Shown here piece by piece: positions 1 to 13,700 of a stretch of DNA of 64,000 nt. The notes under the pieces are model-generated. The model was not told where the DNA came from and did no database searches. It saw only the letters and a list, made by a program, of their open reading frames with translations. Position 1 is the first letter of the stretch; the number at the start of each line of letters is the position of its first letter. The DNA comes from Mugil cephalus (taxonomy: Eukaryota > Chordata > Actinopteri > Mugiliformes > Mugilidae): contig NC_061789.1 in the NCBI RefSeq assembly GCF_022458985.1, forward strand, positions 19,262,357-19,326,356, in the 5' to 3' direction. Made by a program: the position numbers and the translations under genes.

Positions 1-2439
1 TCTGGGTCGCAAATGACGAGTGGCGAGCCTTGCCTGCCTTTAACATTTAGCTTATTGATTATTATTATCCAGTTTCCATCTATTAATCAAAATAATGTTT
101 TTGTCTACTAGACTGAGCTGCAGACGCTTTATTTACTTGGGAAAAAAAAAACACTACAAGCACCTTAGGCAAACTTAAGCAGTGACATAAATTTGTGTAT
201 TGACGACATTTAGAGATTCTTAAAAGTCATGTGTGAATGTATGTGACAAAGCACTGACGCTCTGAAAAGCCAGAGGTGTGACCTTGCAGCCAAGAGGGGT
301 TTTCAACGAGCTGTCTCTCCTTCCTGTGCAGCGCAGTGGCAATCAACCGTAGACACACAGTGCGTCATGGGTAAATTCAAGGCTAAATGTGTACTTCTGA
401 GGAAAGCCAATGAGAGACAGAAAAAAGGTTACATGGGAAAGTGTGGAGCAGAGATTCTGCAAAGAAAATTCTTCTCTTAGTTGTGTAATGCAGCAGAGGC
501 TCTGTGATTTCTCACGACTTATACAACGCGCTCGGCTCAAGCTGTGTGCAACCATGTTCAATCCAAAGACACAACACCACCAGACCAGCTCTGACAGCTA
601 CACCCACAATTGAGCATGATGGAGGTAATCGCTGCGCAGCTTTCTCACTGAGGAAGGCCTACATGGGGGAATTTGTCAGGCATAATAAACTCTCCTTACG
701 TTGTCACGGCAGTGTTGAGGAGGAAGGTTAAACTTGGAGCTGTCTGTAAAGCTGTCCCAGTGCAGCAGCAGTGCTCTGACTGGGGATCAGCCTGGTGTGG
801 CTTCAGTCGGGCCTCTGGGCCACATACCAACGAGTGGGAGGAGGCAGCGGTGGGGCTCAGCCAGGCGCTAAAGACTTTGACACTAACATAATCACTGATA
901 ATTGATTCGGCTGGTGAGGAAGGTTTAACACTAAAGGATAAAAATGGCAGCGGCGGCGGCAGCGCAGCACTTTGGCTTAATGTGAGTTGATGGGGCTGAC
1001 ACCACCTGTCACACACCGTCTAATCACACGAGAAGACACGATTCTGAAGACATACACATATCGTCACATTACTTTCAGCCCCGGCTGAGCTCGGCACCCT
1101 CAAAGGGGCTTTGATCAGCAGCGGCCCAAGGAGAGTGATGGGGCGCAGAGGCCAAGGGCAGCTGAGAGGAAGAGATGGAGGACGTTGGAAAAACAGACAA
1201 AGAAGACAGGCGTCCTTCGTTATCGCAGGGTCGACAACCCCGAAGTATTAAATAGTAAACCAGGAATGGACCGTTTCCAAGGGTAAAAAAAATATTAACA
1301 GTAATTGAGTGCAGCCCTCACAAAAAGTTTATCTATTTTTTATTATCTGTACATTTGCTTCATATTTGTAATAATCAAAGTGGTGCAGAATTCACTTGAC
1401 GTTGCAGTTACAATTCAGCTGATGCTGTTCTCATTAGCCTATAATAAAATGACAACTAACAGTCAACATACAAAGCCAACTGCTTGTTATTGTAAAGTGC
1501 CAACCTGTGGAAAACACTAATATATCTGAGCTTGTTCTCATTCTTCACAGGCAATAAATACATTTTAACCCGTTTCACCTGTGATTTGAGCAGTCCCCCG
1601 TTTCTTACCGTGGCAAAACAATTCTAGTCGCCCTCACAGCTTTGTTATTAACGTATAATGGAGACGCACGAGGTAAGTCTAGTGGCAAGGACCGGGGTGT
1701 GCCTGTTTGCTGAGTGAACTGATGAAGACAGAGGGCTCCCTGTAGCCTTACAGTCAAAGTACTGATAAATTGGCCAGCCTCCAGCCTTTCCTCAACTGCA
1801 GAAGGGATGTGTGCGCGCATGAGAATCAACATGGACACCAGCTGGACTAGAACTGACAACATTAAGTGGCAGTGCACACGTTTTCACGAACGCAGGGAAG
1901 CCACAGGCACAGAGGTGGAGGAAGGCCTCTATTATATCACTGAAGAGTCGTGTCACTACAAAGGTGTCAGTCGGACTATCTATGCTCCACAACAGCGCCG
2001 GCAGCCTCATCTTCCCGAATTAGAGGTTGCAGACACACAAACAGACATTTCCAGCTTGTGCTGCAGACATAAGTACACATCATCTCATGCGAAAAAATGG
2101 CTGGTGGGAGATCAAAGATTGTACAGATGTTTAAAAGAGCCACCGGTGCTACTTCAAAAGCCTGCATGGTTTAGATATCTTACTTGGAAGTAAGGGAGGA
2201 CAGGGGGAGACTGGGGAGTGGAAAAGGTGGTAAAGGGATGGGCAGGCGGCCAGTGAAAACCACAGACAGGAGCGGCAGGGAAAATACTAAGACAGGGATG
2301 ATGAGAAAGTTAGAAAAACGTAAATGAGAAGCTGCTGAGTAAAAGAGAAAGAGAGGGGAGAAAATGTGAGGGATTATTACAATGTGTTAAAAGTGTTGGA
2401 AGAGAATCTGAAGGGCTGAACAAAGCTGACAATGAAAAA

Positions 2440-2440
<1 letters not shown>

Positions 2441-2482
<42 letters not shown>
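2441..2482. repeat. (TG)n microsatellite
   Basis: About 19 uninterrupted TG units end in CGCG. It creates the artificial Thr-His ORFs that read through it on the minus strand. Confidence 0.97.
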
Positions 2483-4204
2483 TACGGAGCACTGGAGGAA
2501 ACGACAATGCCAGAGACATTAAGAGCATAATTTGTGAGAAAAAGCGCAGAAAATAAAAAAGATGAAGAGAGGTAGGAACAAAAAGGGAGAGGTATAATGA
2601 GAGGAGAGAAATGATCCCCAGAGAGGAGACCCATGGCATCTGTCATAAGCCAGCACCACAGGAAAGAAGAGAAAGGGGATTGTGGCAGTTCCTTTTCTCC
2701 GTCTTGAATTCCCTGACTATCGTCCGCCGGCAGCTGGAGGCTAAAGTTAAGGCCCAGCGTCGGCCACCAGGGACAGCGGAAAGGCCTTGAGAATAAGTCA
2801 CCCACAATCACGGACCCAAACAAAACTCAGGGATGCACATCTGCATCATTAGCAGAGGAGCCCACAGTCTCCCGATATCTGTGTGCGCGACAGATCCCTC
2901 AGAAATGTGGCCACCACAGTCCCTGTGCACACAATCATCCTCTGCACAATCGCCATACAGCGATGTCAGCCTCTTCTTCATGAATATTCATCTGCCTCAT
3001 TAACAATCAAGTGGGGAAACACAGCATATTGCAAGAGACTCCCGTTACTTGGAGAGAGAAGGAAAGTTAAAGGAGAGAGAGAAGAGGGAAAGAAGAGGAG
3101 GGACACATGGCGACTGTAGAGGAAGTAAAGTGGAAGAGAAAGGGAAGAAGAGGCAAAGTCTCCGTTTATTTGCCAACAAACTTTTATGAATCTCAAGAGG
3201 CGAGGAGAAAAAATGTCCTATATTGTTCCGGGAGCCGATACCCTCCTGTCGCTTTTCCTTATGAAGCCAGAAAAAGGCAGTTCGAAAGCAGCGTCAGCAG
3301 CAGGGACAGCACAGCGGGAGAACGGGCTGGGAATTACAGACCATTTTCCCTGTAAATCCTCGACCAGTAAGGGCTTTAAAACAGCTGCAATTTCTCCACT
3401 AATGTCTGACGGTTCACAGTAACTGCTAAACTGCAGGGGATATGTGTGAATACACCTCAACACGAGCTGTACAGACATCCGTGCAGCCCCCATCCTTATT
3501 CAGCAACAAAGCACACTTACAGCGCACACACAGATGTACAGAGCCAGGCTGTCTCCTGCACCGACACTGAGTTTGTTGGTCCACTCAGCCACACGCATTC
3601 TCTCTGAGCCGCTCGCCAATAGACACAGATGCAAACACAAACTACCACACACAGAGAGAGGATTATTTTTGCTTTATGTTGTAATGCCAGTGAATCTTTT
3701 AACAGGAACTGCCACCAGGGGAAATCTTCAATCCTGCAGCTGTGTCCTCAGAGAGACTCTTGAAACTGTAGAAACAGAAGACTCCATTTCATTTACTTCT
3801 TTCTCCGTGGCTTTGGCGACAGGAACAGCTGGCCACTTGAGGAGAAGGAGATGAGGCAAAGTCGGGCAACGCCCAAAACGTTGCCCCGCCAGAGTCATTC
3901 TGGTCCTTTAAAGGGCACTGACAGAACCCGCTGTACCATAATTGGACCTGGTCTCTGGAAATCAATACTGCTGCTTACATGAGGGGCCTCCACCAAAGCT
4001 ATTTCATATTCCACCTTCTATACGCAGCTCCAAGAAAAAAAAAACACAACCCCTCAATTTCAGAACACTATGAACTATTGATTTCACAGCCACCACTCTT
4101 AGCCTTCCTCCGCCTCCTTGCGTCTTCTCTTTTCCAGTCTCCACCCCTGACATGTAACTCCTTTCACCCTTTCTGTTAAAGGGAAACAGGAGTGTTTTCT
4201 ATTT

Positions 4205-4230
4205 GGGGGGTTGGGGGGGGGGGGGGGGGG
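4205..4230. repeat. Poly-G tract
   Basis: Six G, two T, then about eighteen G. A run like this can form a G-quadruplex and is also prone to assembly length error. Confidence 0.9.
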
Positions 4231-7200
4231 TCTTATTGAAATCTCTTACAAAGTCTTTGTAAAAGAAATAGTTCCACCGAAGAGCAACATGAATCACAAG
4301 GGCAACACTCAAATATTTTAATATAATTCTTTCTCCCTATACAAAGTAGATACCACAGTGTCAGGCGTATAAGAATCAAGTCAGCCATGCTAATATTTTA
4401 TAGTATAACTTCAAATTTCTCTGTAAATAGCTCCACTATACTACTAATACTATACAACTATTCTAGCAGAAATGATTTATTAATAGCAAGTCTAGAAGTT
4501 ATCATTATTTCCCATCATTCAAAATCTAGAAAAAGTATATTGCCTGTATTATTCACTCAACGTTTTTAGATGATATGGACTTCACTTTTGGGTACACATC
4601 TCTTGCCTTCAAAAACATCATAAAAATTATATCCTTCTCCAGTTATCCAAAAGCTGGATAATCAGCTTGATAAGCACAGGTGCGGTTAATAGCACCAAAC
4701 TGGATCTAAGTTCTTAGCGGTGAGATTTTTAACTAACTGTGTTGTCATTAATTCATATTCAGATGACTTCCCTGGGTCACGAGTTGTGCAGAGCAGCTTG
4801 GCAGAGACCAGGGACCTGGCCAGTTCAAACCACAGGTCCAAAGTCAGCATGCATGCATGATTTAAATACATCTACATGGCAGATGGCGAAAGAACTGGCT
4901 CGTAGCTGGCTCCGAGACAGAAGCGGCAACGTAGGAGAAGCAGAAGCTGAACAAGTATTAGAGTGAGGAATGGCTTGGCTTGTCTTTAAGATTACTTTTC
5001 CTCTTAAAACATTCACTTCATCTGTGTCACTCCTGCTCCCTACTTGTTATTGGAAAATAGCTCCATGCAGGAACGGTGGGAAAACCATTCGATGCCGCCT
5101 CTGTCTGCATCAGTCACACGCTGACACACACATTCACAGAAAATACATCTCATCCTGCATATCCGAAACAGCCAATAGCACAGGCAGGCATTTGCGACCC
5201 CAATCCATATTTCAATTTCCCTCCTCTCATGCAAACTAATTCAATACTTGTTGCCTTCCCTCGCAAGCGATCAGCAATGTGAGAAATGAGCTTCTTCTCG
5301 TGCTGCATCTATAAAAGGCCCAATCACACACATTTTTGAGTGGGCTTCTGCCTATATCAATTATGTCTTAGTAGATCTGAACACTGGCAGATTCTTGGAA
5401 GTAGCAGTGGAGGATAGAAAATCCATGCCACATTTGCACCACATTGTAATACATAATGCAAGTTTTTTTCAATACATTTTCTGTTTAGAGAACATTCAGA
5501 CTACATCAGCTACATTTAAAACTCAGCACACTGGCGGTGCTTCAATCGAGAGCAGGTCCTTAACGCAATTAAGCAAACATTAAGCTAAAAAAAAAGTCTA
5601 AATGAGGCAGTCGAGGAAGGAGCACAAACATAAATTACACAGGATTTTTTTGGTTTTCTCTTCTGAGAACTTGTAAGCGCCCCTCACTAAGCCAGAAGCA
5701 GAAACATCAGCCAATAGTGGACAACTGGCCACAGCAGGAGCCCAGTGTTCAGCCAGTTTCAGTATGTTGTTTTAATCCAGCTCATTAGTGGGGAAAAGCT
5801 CCATCCATTTCTGACCAATGAAGGACTTTCAATGACTTTGTCTTTCCTCACTAACTAGCATTTGATGTGCTGACTGCTGAAGCATCTTACAGTGTGACGC
5901 CAAAGAACAAACTCTTACAGCCTCATATCTCCCCCAGCAGCACCATCGACAAAGCAATTCCCCTAAAGCACAGAGCCAAATAAGAATATATGAGTGTAAA
6001 TAGATACAGTCGTCGGCTACTTGGCTCGGCTCAGCTCAGACTGAAAAATGGTGCAGTGCAGAAACATTTTGTTTGTTGAAATTCCCTCAATCACTGTTTA
6101 CTTGACATCACTGATGTAGACAGTATATTATTGATTTTTACAGTCACTGTCCTTCAATTCACTGTCATCCAGTCTGTGTTTGATCCTAAAGTGCACACGC
6201 CAACATACCCACACCTATTTGATGTTGCCGAAATGGGCAAAGATGAGTAACAACACCCACTCAAACCGAGAGGCCTGGCTGCACTCTGTGCCCATGTAAA
6301 GGGAGAGGCGAGCAGGTAATAGCGACAAATTTCAGGGCTTAAACAGCGACAGCTTTACGATGCCCGAGCGGCCTCTATGACTCCATTCCTGTCAGATTCT
6401 ATTAGCTTGGCCTCCACCGTGTGTTTCGATTGGCTCTTGGCCTATTCCCAGCAGTTACAGAAGCACCTCCCGTAAATAAACCAAATGGCTGCATCTTGTA
6501 GTATATGAAGGGAGGGGGGGGGGGCTCTCGGCCGCTTGTGTGTAAAGAACATCTGACAGAGCGGCTGAAAGCTGAATATACAGCGCGGAGCAGAGTGGAC
6601 AAAGTCGGCTAGAGGGAGAGTGTGACACGCATCATTGTAAGAGTTTAAATTTGACTAGTGTTTAAGAGGAATACAAGCAGCCAAGCAACAAAAGCACTTT
6701 TAAATCAAGACAAGTGGTCTCACTCTACTACACACACACACACACATACACGCTCCTATCAACAAAAGAAAGAGTGAGTCTACATATCTGCCAGCTGCCA
6801 GGTGCAAGTCTATGGAAAGGCCACCTGTCTAATAACCGTTTTTGATGCATACACTCTGGCAATATGAAACAGAGCATCTGGCCATTCCCCTCCAAACTGA
6901 TGGTGTTAACAGCCCGGTCGGTGTTCCTCTTACCTAGAATTTATTGGGGTGCTTCATCCAAATATGTTTTCCACACTCCCAAAAAAAACATTATTTGGTG
7001 TTCATAAATCCAACCGATCAGAGCTTGTGATTGAAGCTTTGCCACCGACTCTCAACTACCAGCTGTCTGCTGGATATTTTTTTTTTAAAGAGCACACAGT
7101 GTTTCCTTCAGTGTGAAAATGTATTTGTTGTTATCAACCAAGAAATGAGAATCGGTTGAGCTATTTCATAACCAAGTGACTTGTTCTTTTATAAACAAAA

Positions 7201-8280
7201 ATACCCCAAGAGTAAAATAGGATGGAATAATCAATTCTAATATGAATTATTAAAATGCAATGCTTGACATACTCAGCTAAATTAGTTTTTATGGCTTTGA
7301 AATGACTTTTCCTTCAAAAATGTATTAAAAAGAAAGGCTGGCAGGACTATTTGCACAACAAGTTGACAATCAGGTATGCTGTAAAAACATACTGCCAATA
7401 ATATACAGTGGTATCTTTTAATAGGAGTAATAACATAATTTGCAGCAAACTTAAGCACACTATATTCAAATAAACAGCACACCTATTTATATAGAGAATA
7501 TTTGAATATATTAGCAGTGACTGTAACAGAGAGTCAGAGAGTCTTGACAGTGGACCAGTATAGGCAGGAACCTGAAACTAGCAAAGCAAAATTGACTACG
7601 TGTGTATCTACGGTTAGTCTATTTTTTTTGGCTGTTTTTTTTTTTAATTAAATTTTCTTCTTGCTGATGTTCAATAGTAGTATCAGTTGTTTATGAATCT
7701 CTCCGCATGGAGACGAGCCCACAGGTTGCACAACTACCAGAGTTGATACTGAAAGAATTTGGCTGAAAACAAAAGCTACTGAGGCAGAAACATCTGTGTG
7801 CACTTCAAGTCCAGTAACACATCCTGGCGAAAAGAGAGCAACACGGTTGATGTAGTTCAGTGAAGTGAGGAAGGTGCAGGCATGTACACTCGAGAAGGAA
7901 ACAACCCCTTCACAAAAGCATGGCTAAACACAGGAGAGTTAGCTCTTTGGGTCAGGATTCGGGCAGTCCTCTTACACCTGAAGGACAAAGGACATCTTGA
8001 GGACAACGACACGCGCATTTCAGACAGAGAAGAGGGGTGCTCTAAAAGAGAAGTAAAGGAAGCCATCTATGAAAGATTAGAAAACACTTATCTGAACTGG
8101 GGCGTTGGACTGAAACACATTCACATTTGTTTTACTGCCCATGCAAATTTGCATGCTGTGTGAAAATAAATAACACAAACTGATATTATAAAATTAGACC
8201 AACTTACACTTCACGTCAGCTATATAATATTTAAGATTACATTTTTCAATTCAATTTAAGAATTTTTCATCAGTTCAGGT

Positions 8281-8791
8281 CTGGCATAACATCAGGCATA
8301 ACATTATGACCACCTTTCCTAATATTGTCTAGGTCCACCTTGTGCCTCCAAAACTGTGGTGACTCATCAGAGAATGGACACGGGTCTTCTGAGGGTGTCC
8401 TGTGGTGTCTCTGGTAACAGAATGTTATTAGTGGGGGCCTTTGGGTCCTATGGGTCCCCAAATCTCTGTGGATCATCCCATAGACACTTGATCAGTTTGG
8501 GATCTAGTGAATTTGGAGGCCACGTCAACACCTTGCGCTGTCCATGTGTTTTGAGTGTTCCTTAACTGTTTTTATGTGTGTGTCTGCGTCAGGCTGCATC
8601 CTGCTGGGAATGGAGTGTCATCGCTATGGGGTGGTTGTGTCTGCTCTAGGTGGATAGTACATGTCTAAGTAATATCTACCTAAATGCCAGGTTCAAAAGA
8701 TTCCTAGCAGAACACTGTATTGTCACAAGATGGTCAATCTTATTTACTTCTCTTTCCTCTCAGTGGTTCTAATGTTGTGGCCGATTGGAGT
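8281..8791. mobile_element. Decayed Tc1/mariner-like DNA transposon
   Basis: The left end around 8292-8316 (GGCATAACATTATGACCACC) is matched in inverted orientation by the right end around 8761-8789 (CAGTGGTTCTAATGTTGTGG), with a few mismatches. The text between resembles, from memory, the antisense strand of Tc1-like transposase copies widespread in fish, for example the stretch around 8470-8530. At about 510 bp it is far shorter than a complete element of about 1.5 kb and has no long ORF, so it is an internally deleted, inactive relic. Confidence 0.75.
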
Positions 8792-10455
8792 ACAAGGACA
8801 CTGACAAACGACTCAGACTATTCTTCTAATTGCTCCGTCTGGCTACAGATATGGAATTTTAAAATGGAGAACTCATTTTGGTAACTGTTTAGCCACAATG
8901 GCCCCATAAATATTCTTGGAATAGAAGAGAATAGTTTATATATAAAATAGGATATATAAATATATATGTATATATATTAGTGCCTGTGTGGGAAAGCAGG
9001 TATGTGTTTTTGGATTTATTCGTCTTCTTTCTATGCTTCGTCTTTCTGCTTCTGTGTGCTCCTTTTTTTTTTGCTTTGAGATATGAACAAGTATGAACTT
9101 CCCATACCAGTGTAATAGTCTCTCATGTGACGGTGACGTCACATCCTTTTTGGTGCTGAGAGCAAGATCATTTTGATGCTGTGACTGGCTCACATAAACT
9201 CAGATGTGATTTATCACATATCGGATAGCATACAGTAGACTTCAGAGGCAAATGCAGCATTTTATTTTGTGGCTGGATTTGGAGTTTCATAAAATGGCAT
9301 TTATTTTTCCAAACTTTTACACCAAAGCAAAACTTGTGTATCAAGAGTCCCTGAGAATCTGCGAGGAATGTTAGAATGAGAAAAATGCCAAAGACTATGA
9401 AATTCAGATAGTTTTACAATAGACTGCTTTGAACCTAACAAGACTCTTTTCAGACCATGTCTGAACTCCCACACGCCTCCTTGCTCATGCATATGAGTCC
9501 ACTACAGCCAAGCAAAAAACTATGGTACAAAGCAAGTGAATTTTTAGAATACACATTACAGGGTTTTCACTGCCAAATACAGCCACATAAGGAACTTCTT
9601 GAACTTCTTCCTCGCTACTAATCAACACATAAACACATGACTTTCCTTTTACGGCAGCCAGCTAATTTTTGGGAGAGAACTGTTACATTTTGAAATTTGT
9701 TTCATCTATACAGCACACAATACAGAGTGCTGCTTTATATCTCTTTTTATTGTCTCCATCAATTGCTGTTTCACTTGTTTTCGTTCATGTTTGAATACTG
9801 ATAATTTGTTTTCAGAGAAAAAAAGCACAGTTTGAATTTACTCAAGTGAGTAAGTAACAGTGTCGTCACTGATTTATCTGATCCTTATTCATCGAATCCT
9901 ATACTGATATCTAACTCTATTTTAAGTGGATATATTGTTTGCAGTAAAATACTGTAGCTGTGGGTAAATCCACCTGCATGTCGCAAAAATGTTGTTTATA
10001 AAATTAAGTCTCAGTTCTTCATGTGGATGAATGTGAATGATCAAATTCACCACTGTTTCAAATGTCTTTATGACTTATTTTGTTTCCGGCCATCCTGCAG
10101 AGGTAACACTGGGACCTCACCCTGCATTGCAGTAGCCTTCTGGACTCTTTAGCCTCTCCATTCAGAGGCTTTCTGGCAGAGTGAAACCTGCAGCTGTCCT
10201 GCACTGCGCATGGAGAAGCAACAGAGGAGGAGAACTGTGGTCACTATTTGGCAGGATACTCAGGCTGAGTCTGAGGACACGGCAGAACATGTTTCTTAGT
10301 GCGGTCTCATTATTTTGCAGGTCCCTATGGAAATTTCCCCACTGATAATTTTTGCCGTGACACACACATGTAGCCAGCAGACCTCGGCGCGACACAGAAA
10401 ATGTCCAAAAGCAGCCGGAAAGTACAGCACAAAGAGGAGCAGCCCATATAACGAC
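8792..10455. other. Intergenic stretch, nothing recognised
   Basis: AT-rich sequence with short TA runs near 8935-8978 and no convincing exon. The 106-codon minus-strand ORF at 10162-10482 begins at a real ATG at its right end and lies next to the promoter-like segment. Its protein is unfamiliar, so I do not call it as a gene. Confidence 0.5.
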
Positions 10456-10459
10456 CCTG

Positions 10460-10760
10460 AGTCTCCAGGAACTTGCTAACATTAGCCAGCTAGCGGCTAA
10501 TATTCCAGCTCAATAAAAGTGCTTCCACCGTTAAATCACGCCCAAACTTCTAACGTACATTATCACGGAATGAATATGAAAAAGTACAAGCGATGCGTAC
10601 AGGTAGAGCTCGTTCCGAAGCTTTTAAACTCACCTTTGTTTCGCAGTTGGACGAAAGGGATGAAGGATTTTTGACAAGAGCTGTCACTGCACTTCCGGGT
10701 TAGCCTGTGACGTGTACAGACGCCCTGTCAGCGCCTGGCCATGCTGGGATTGTTTTGGTC
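10460..10760 (-). promoter_or_regulatory. Orphan CpG-type promoter with possible first exon
   Basis: This short segment has more CpG than its surroundings and contains ACTTCCGG at about 10691, an ETS site of the kind found at housekeeping promoters. On the minus strand a strong donor (ACAAAG followed by GTGAGT) leaves an exon whose last base is at about 10633. A transcript would run left, but no downstream coding exon was found. The gene could be non-coding, or its exons could lie outside the window. Confidence 0.35.
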
Positions 10761-10799
10761 TGGGACGCTGGAAAAACACGCGTTCTTTACAGCATCTCA

Positions 10800-13700
10800 T
10801 CATACTCTTTTTTATCACTGATGCCCAAAATGTTGTCTGCACAGCAAGCTAATTGCCATAATTGTAATTAGATTAGAACCCATAATGAACACATTATCCT
10901 GTGCAAGGGAAATTTAAATATCCATTGTGCGAAAATTATCTATCAATTCCTTTCTGTTCAGCTACGGGGGCAAAGCAATTCATGTAACATATTGCGTATA
11001 TATTTCTTTTTGTTTGTTTGTTTGTTCAGTCGTTATTTTCTTAATAGGCTATTTAAGGAACCAAAGGAAGTGCACATATATCACTTTTAACACAGAGATT
11101 ACGCACAGTGGTCTGGCCATCAAGTCATCTTAATATTTTTCATCAGGACAAAGTAGTGGATTAAACAGAACAATTATGAAGCTCACAGGAAACTCAGGAG
11201 TAGCAGAAATGGAAACACAAGCGTCTCAAACAAGATACAAGAAATACACAAAAATCAAACGCTGCAAAGTTGCACTCGGTTTGAATTACCTTAAGTATTT
11301 AATTGTAATGTACTGGCCATGTACAGTTAATGCAAATGAGTGCAGTTTCTTAATATTCCAGATCAAAGGACAAATACATTTCTGCGTGTGACTCATGTAT
11401 TTCTCAAATGTTGAAATAACTGGTTAAAGGTTACTACCTCATCCATGTGCCCTTCCAAACTCTAAACGTATTCTGCTGTACTGGTGCTGATGCCTTTTCA
11501 CCCATGCAAAAGAAAAATAAAGCATGCCAGACATTCAGCAATCAAAATCATTGAGGCTGAATGACCGGCCAGACCTCAAAATTAAAGCGGTGCACCTTAG
11601 CAATTACACCAACCAATGCCGAGCAAAATACTCCCCACATTACTATTTTATGGCTTCAGATGTAGGACTTTAAAATAAATGTAGGTGCTATCTGCCTCTT
11701 CCACCAAAGCAGGCCAAATTAATATACCTTGCATAACACCAAACACACTCTTGGCCATAAAGTTGGAAAAATGTCAGACACATTCCACTGTTAATTCCTA
11801 TTAATATATATAAATTACATTGTCACAAGCAGTTCACAAGATGAGGTGAAAAAAGTATTTTTAATACAACTTTATGGCCTACGGTGTATACTGTATATGT
11901 CAGTATTTATATGTGAGTGAGGAAGTCTGTATGTTAGGCTTACTTTGTGATCTGTCAAGTCAGTAATTAAGAGCTACAAAGGAATAATTGATCCTGATGT
12001 TGAAACTGTGTATAGATTAAAATGTGTAAAACAAATGTTGCCAAGGTTGAAGCCATATCAGAAATAAAAAAATACCTTACAGATACACCTCAGGCTGTCC
12101 ACACTAATTGCTCTGTTTTTGGTCAATATAAGCACAAATCTGTTTTTATTTCGGGGCAAGCCATATTAAATGCAGGAATTTTGCTACATGTGTGGTTTTA
12201 GTGAATTATTGCCCTCGGGAAAGTAGGTCATAGCAGCAGGAAATAGATACGAGCAAGGCAAGTAGGGATTCAGAAGATAATGCAACAAGCAATTAAAAAT
12301 GTACCGAGAATAATACAAAACATAAATTAGAATGCAGTGCCTTTGTAAGAATGTGCGGCTTTGCTGGTTCGATGGCGTTACATGAAAAGATGTGATATAA
12401 CATGATTATGATCTTGATGCAAGCATTTAAATTGACTATGAAAGGAACGACATGCAGGCTTGTTTATGCCGCGGCTGTGAGTAGGCAGTGTTAGAGATAT
12501 TAAGTCACCACTCGTGGGTAGCTGCCCATGTAGGGTACCCTGGCAATTTCGCAGTCTTATAAGAAAACTGTAATATGATTTTCTCTTCTGTTTAAATCAC
12601 ATTCATCAAACTTCAACAAAAGCACTTGGGATGTTCTGCGAATTTGCTGTGAAGCTCATCCAATATGTTGTCTGGTGGGATATTTCATTTAAGGCAAAGC
12701 AAATTACAAAGATAAACAAGAGGAGCTGGCAAATGAATAAAGCAGAGAAAGTTGTTACGACACCTGGATAGTCAGGAATGTTTGATCTCTTGAGGAAGAC
12801 AGTGCAGTAGCGGTGGTATTCACAGGTGGAATTCGCTCTTCTGCCATGTGTTTCCACAGTTTCGAATCGTGTGCACCTGAGCGGACATTTTTTATCGGTA
12901 TTGTGGGGTTACGAACAATAAACTTTTTTTCAGCCTCTTGTTGTTGATGTTGTTTAATGTACGGTGCATCCCTGCATCGCGATGTGGAATTTTCCCAGCC
13001 GGTGGGATGTTTCAGTACATGAAATTGTATTACTGCTTGACAATCCCAGCTTACTCCACAGGTCTGGCACTGTGTTCAGCCGTGGCTCAGCTCCGGAGTT
13101 TAATGCAATTATAAATAAATAAGCATGTGGTCGAGAAGAAGACTGGGCCCTTTGGGGACAAGCTGAGAGAAAATAGAGGAAGTTTAATTAAAGCTGCAAA
13201 CCTGCTTTCCTGCACACAGACACGCAGGCAAAACTCCTCCACTTATCTGTTTGTGTGCGCTATTATGCATTACGGCACGCATGAGTGTGTCTACAACTAC
13301 AGCTTCACAAAAGAGGATATTGTGCGTCATGCATTTATTGTGCGCTTATGCACACACTGATGTGTGGGCATCGAATTGTGCATGTGTCTACAGGTAAACC
13401 TGTACAAGAGGATTGTAATGCAAGCGTGGAGTAATCCCATGTGGTATTCAGATGAGATTCACTAAATTCCTTCTTCACACAGGTTGCGATGTGTAACCTT
13501 CCTGATAACAGAGAGGAAGGTGTTTTGTCTCTCTGTGTTTCACTCCCAGTAACCCAGCTATCACACTCTACACAGGCACTGTAAAATGATTTGGTGTATG
13601 CCGCCACGTTTTTTGTTACATTATTTTCTGCAAAGTGATTGAACTGCCAGTCTCCTTGTAATTACCTAAGGGGTGTAGGCAATGGCACAGCCAGTAAAAG

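Larger units (their letters stand above)
1..8280. other. Intergenic stretch, no gene recognised
   Basis: I see no exon with both good splice sites and a recognisable protein here. The open frames are short and shared between strands. Visible content is a (TG)n microsatellite at 2441-2478, a poly-G run at 4205-4230, a G run near 6514 and a short (CA)n at 6730-6746. It may hold regulatory DNA of a neighbouring gene outside the window, but nothing proves this. Confidence 0.6.

Noticed and set aside
2310..2823. Minus-strand ORFs of 109 and 148 codons
   Set aside because: They depend on reading through the (TG)n repeat as Thr-His and have no other protein features.
10162..10482. 106-codon minus-strand ORF beginning with ATG near a promoter-like segment
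   Set aside because: Composition and sequence are unfamiliar, with no domain. It could be chance within a leader or intron.
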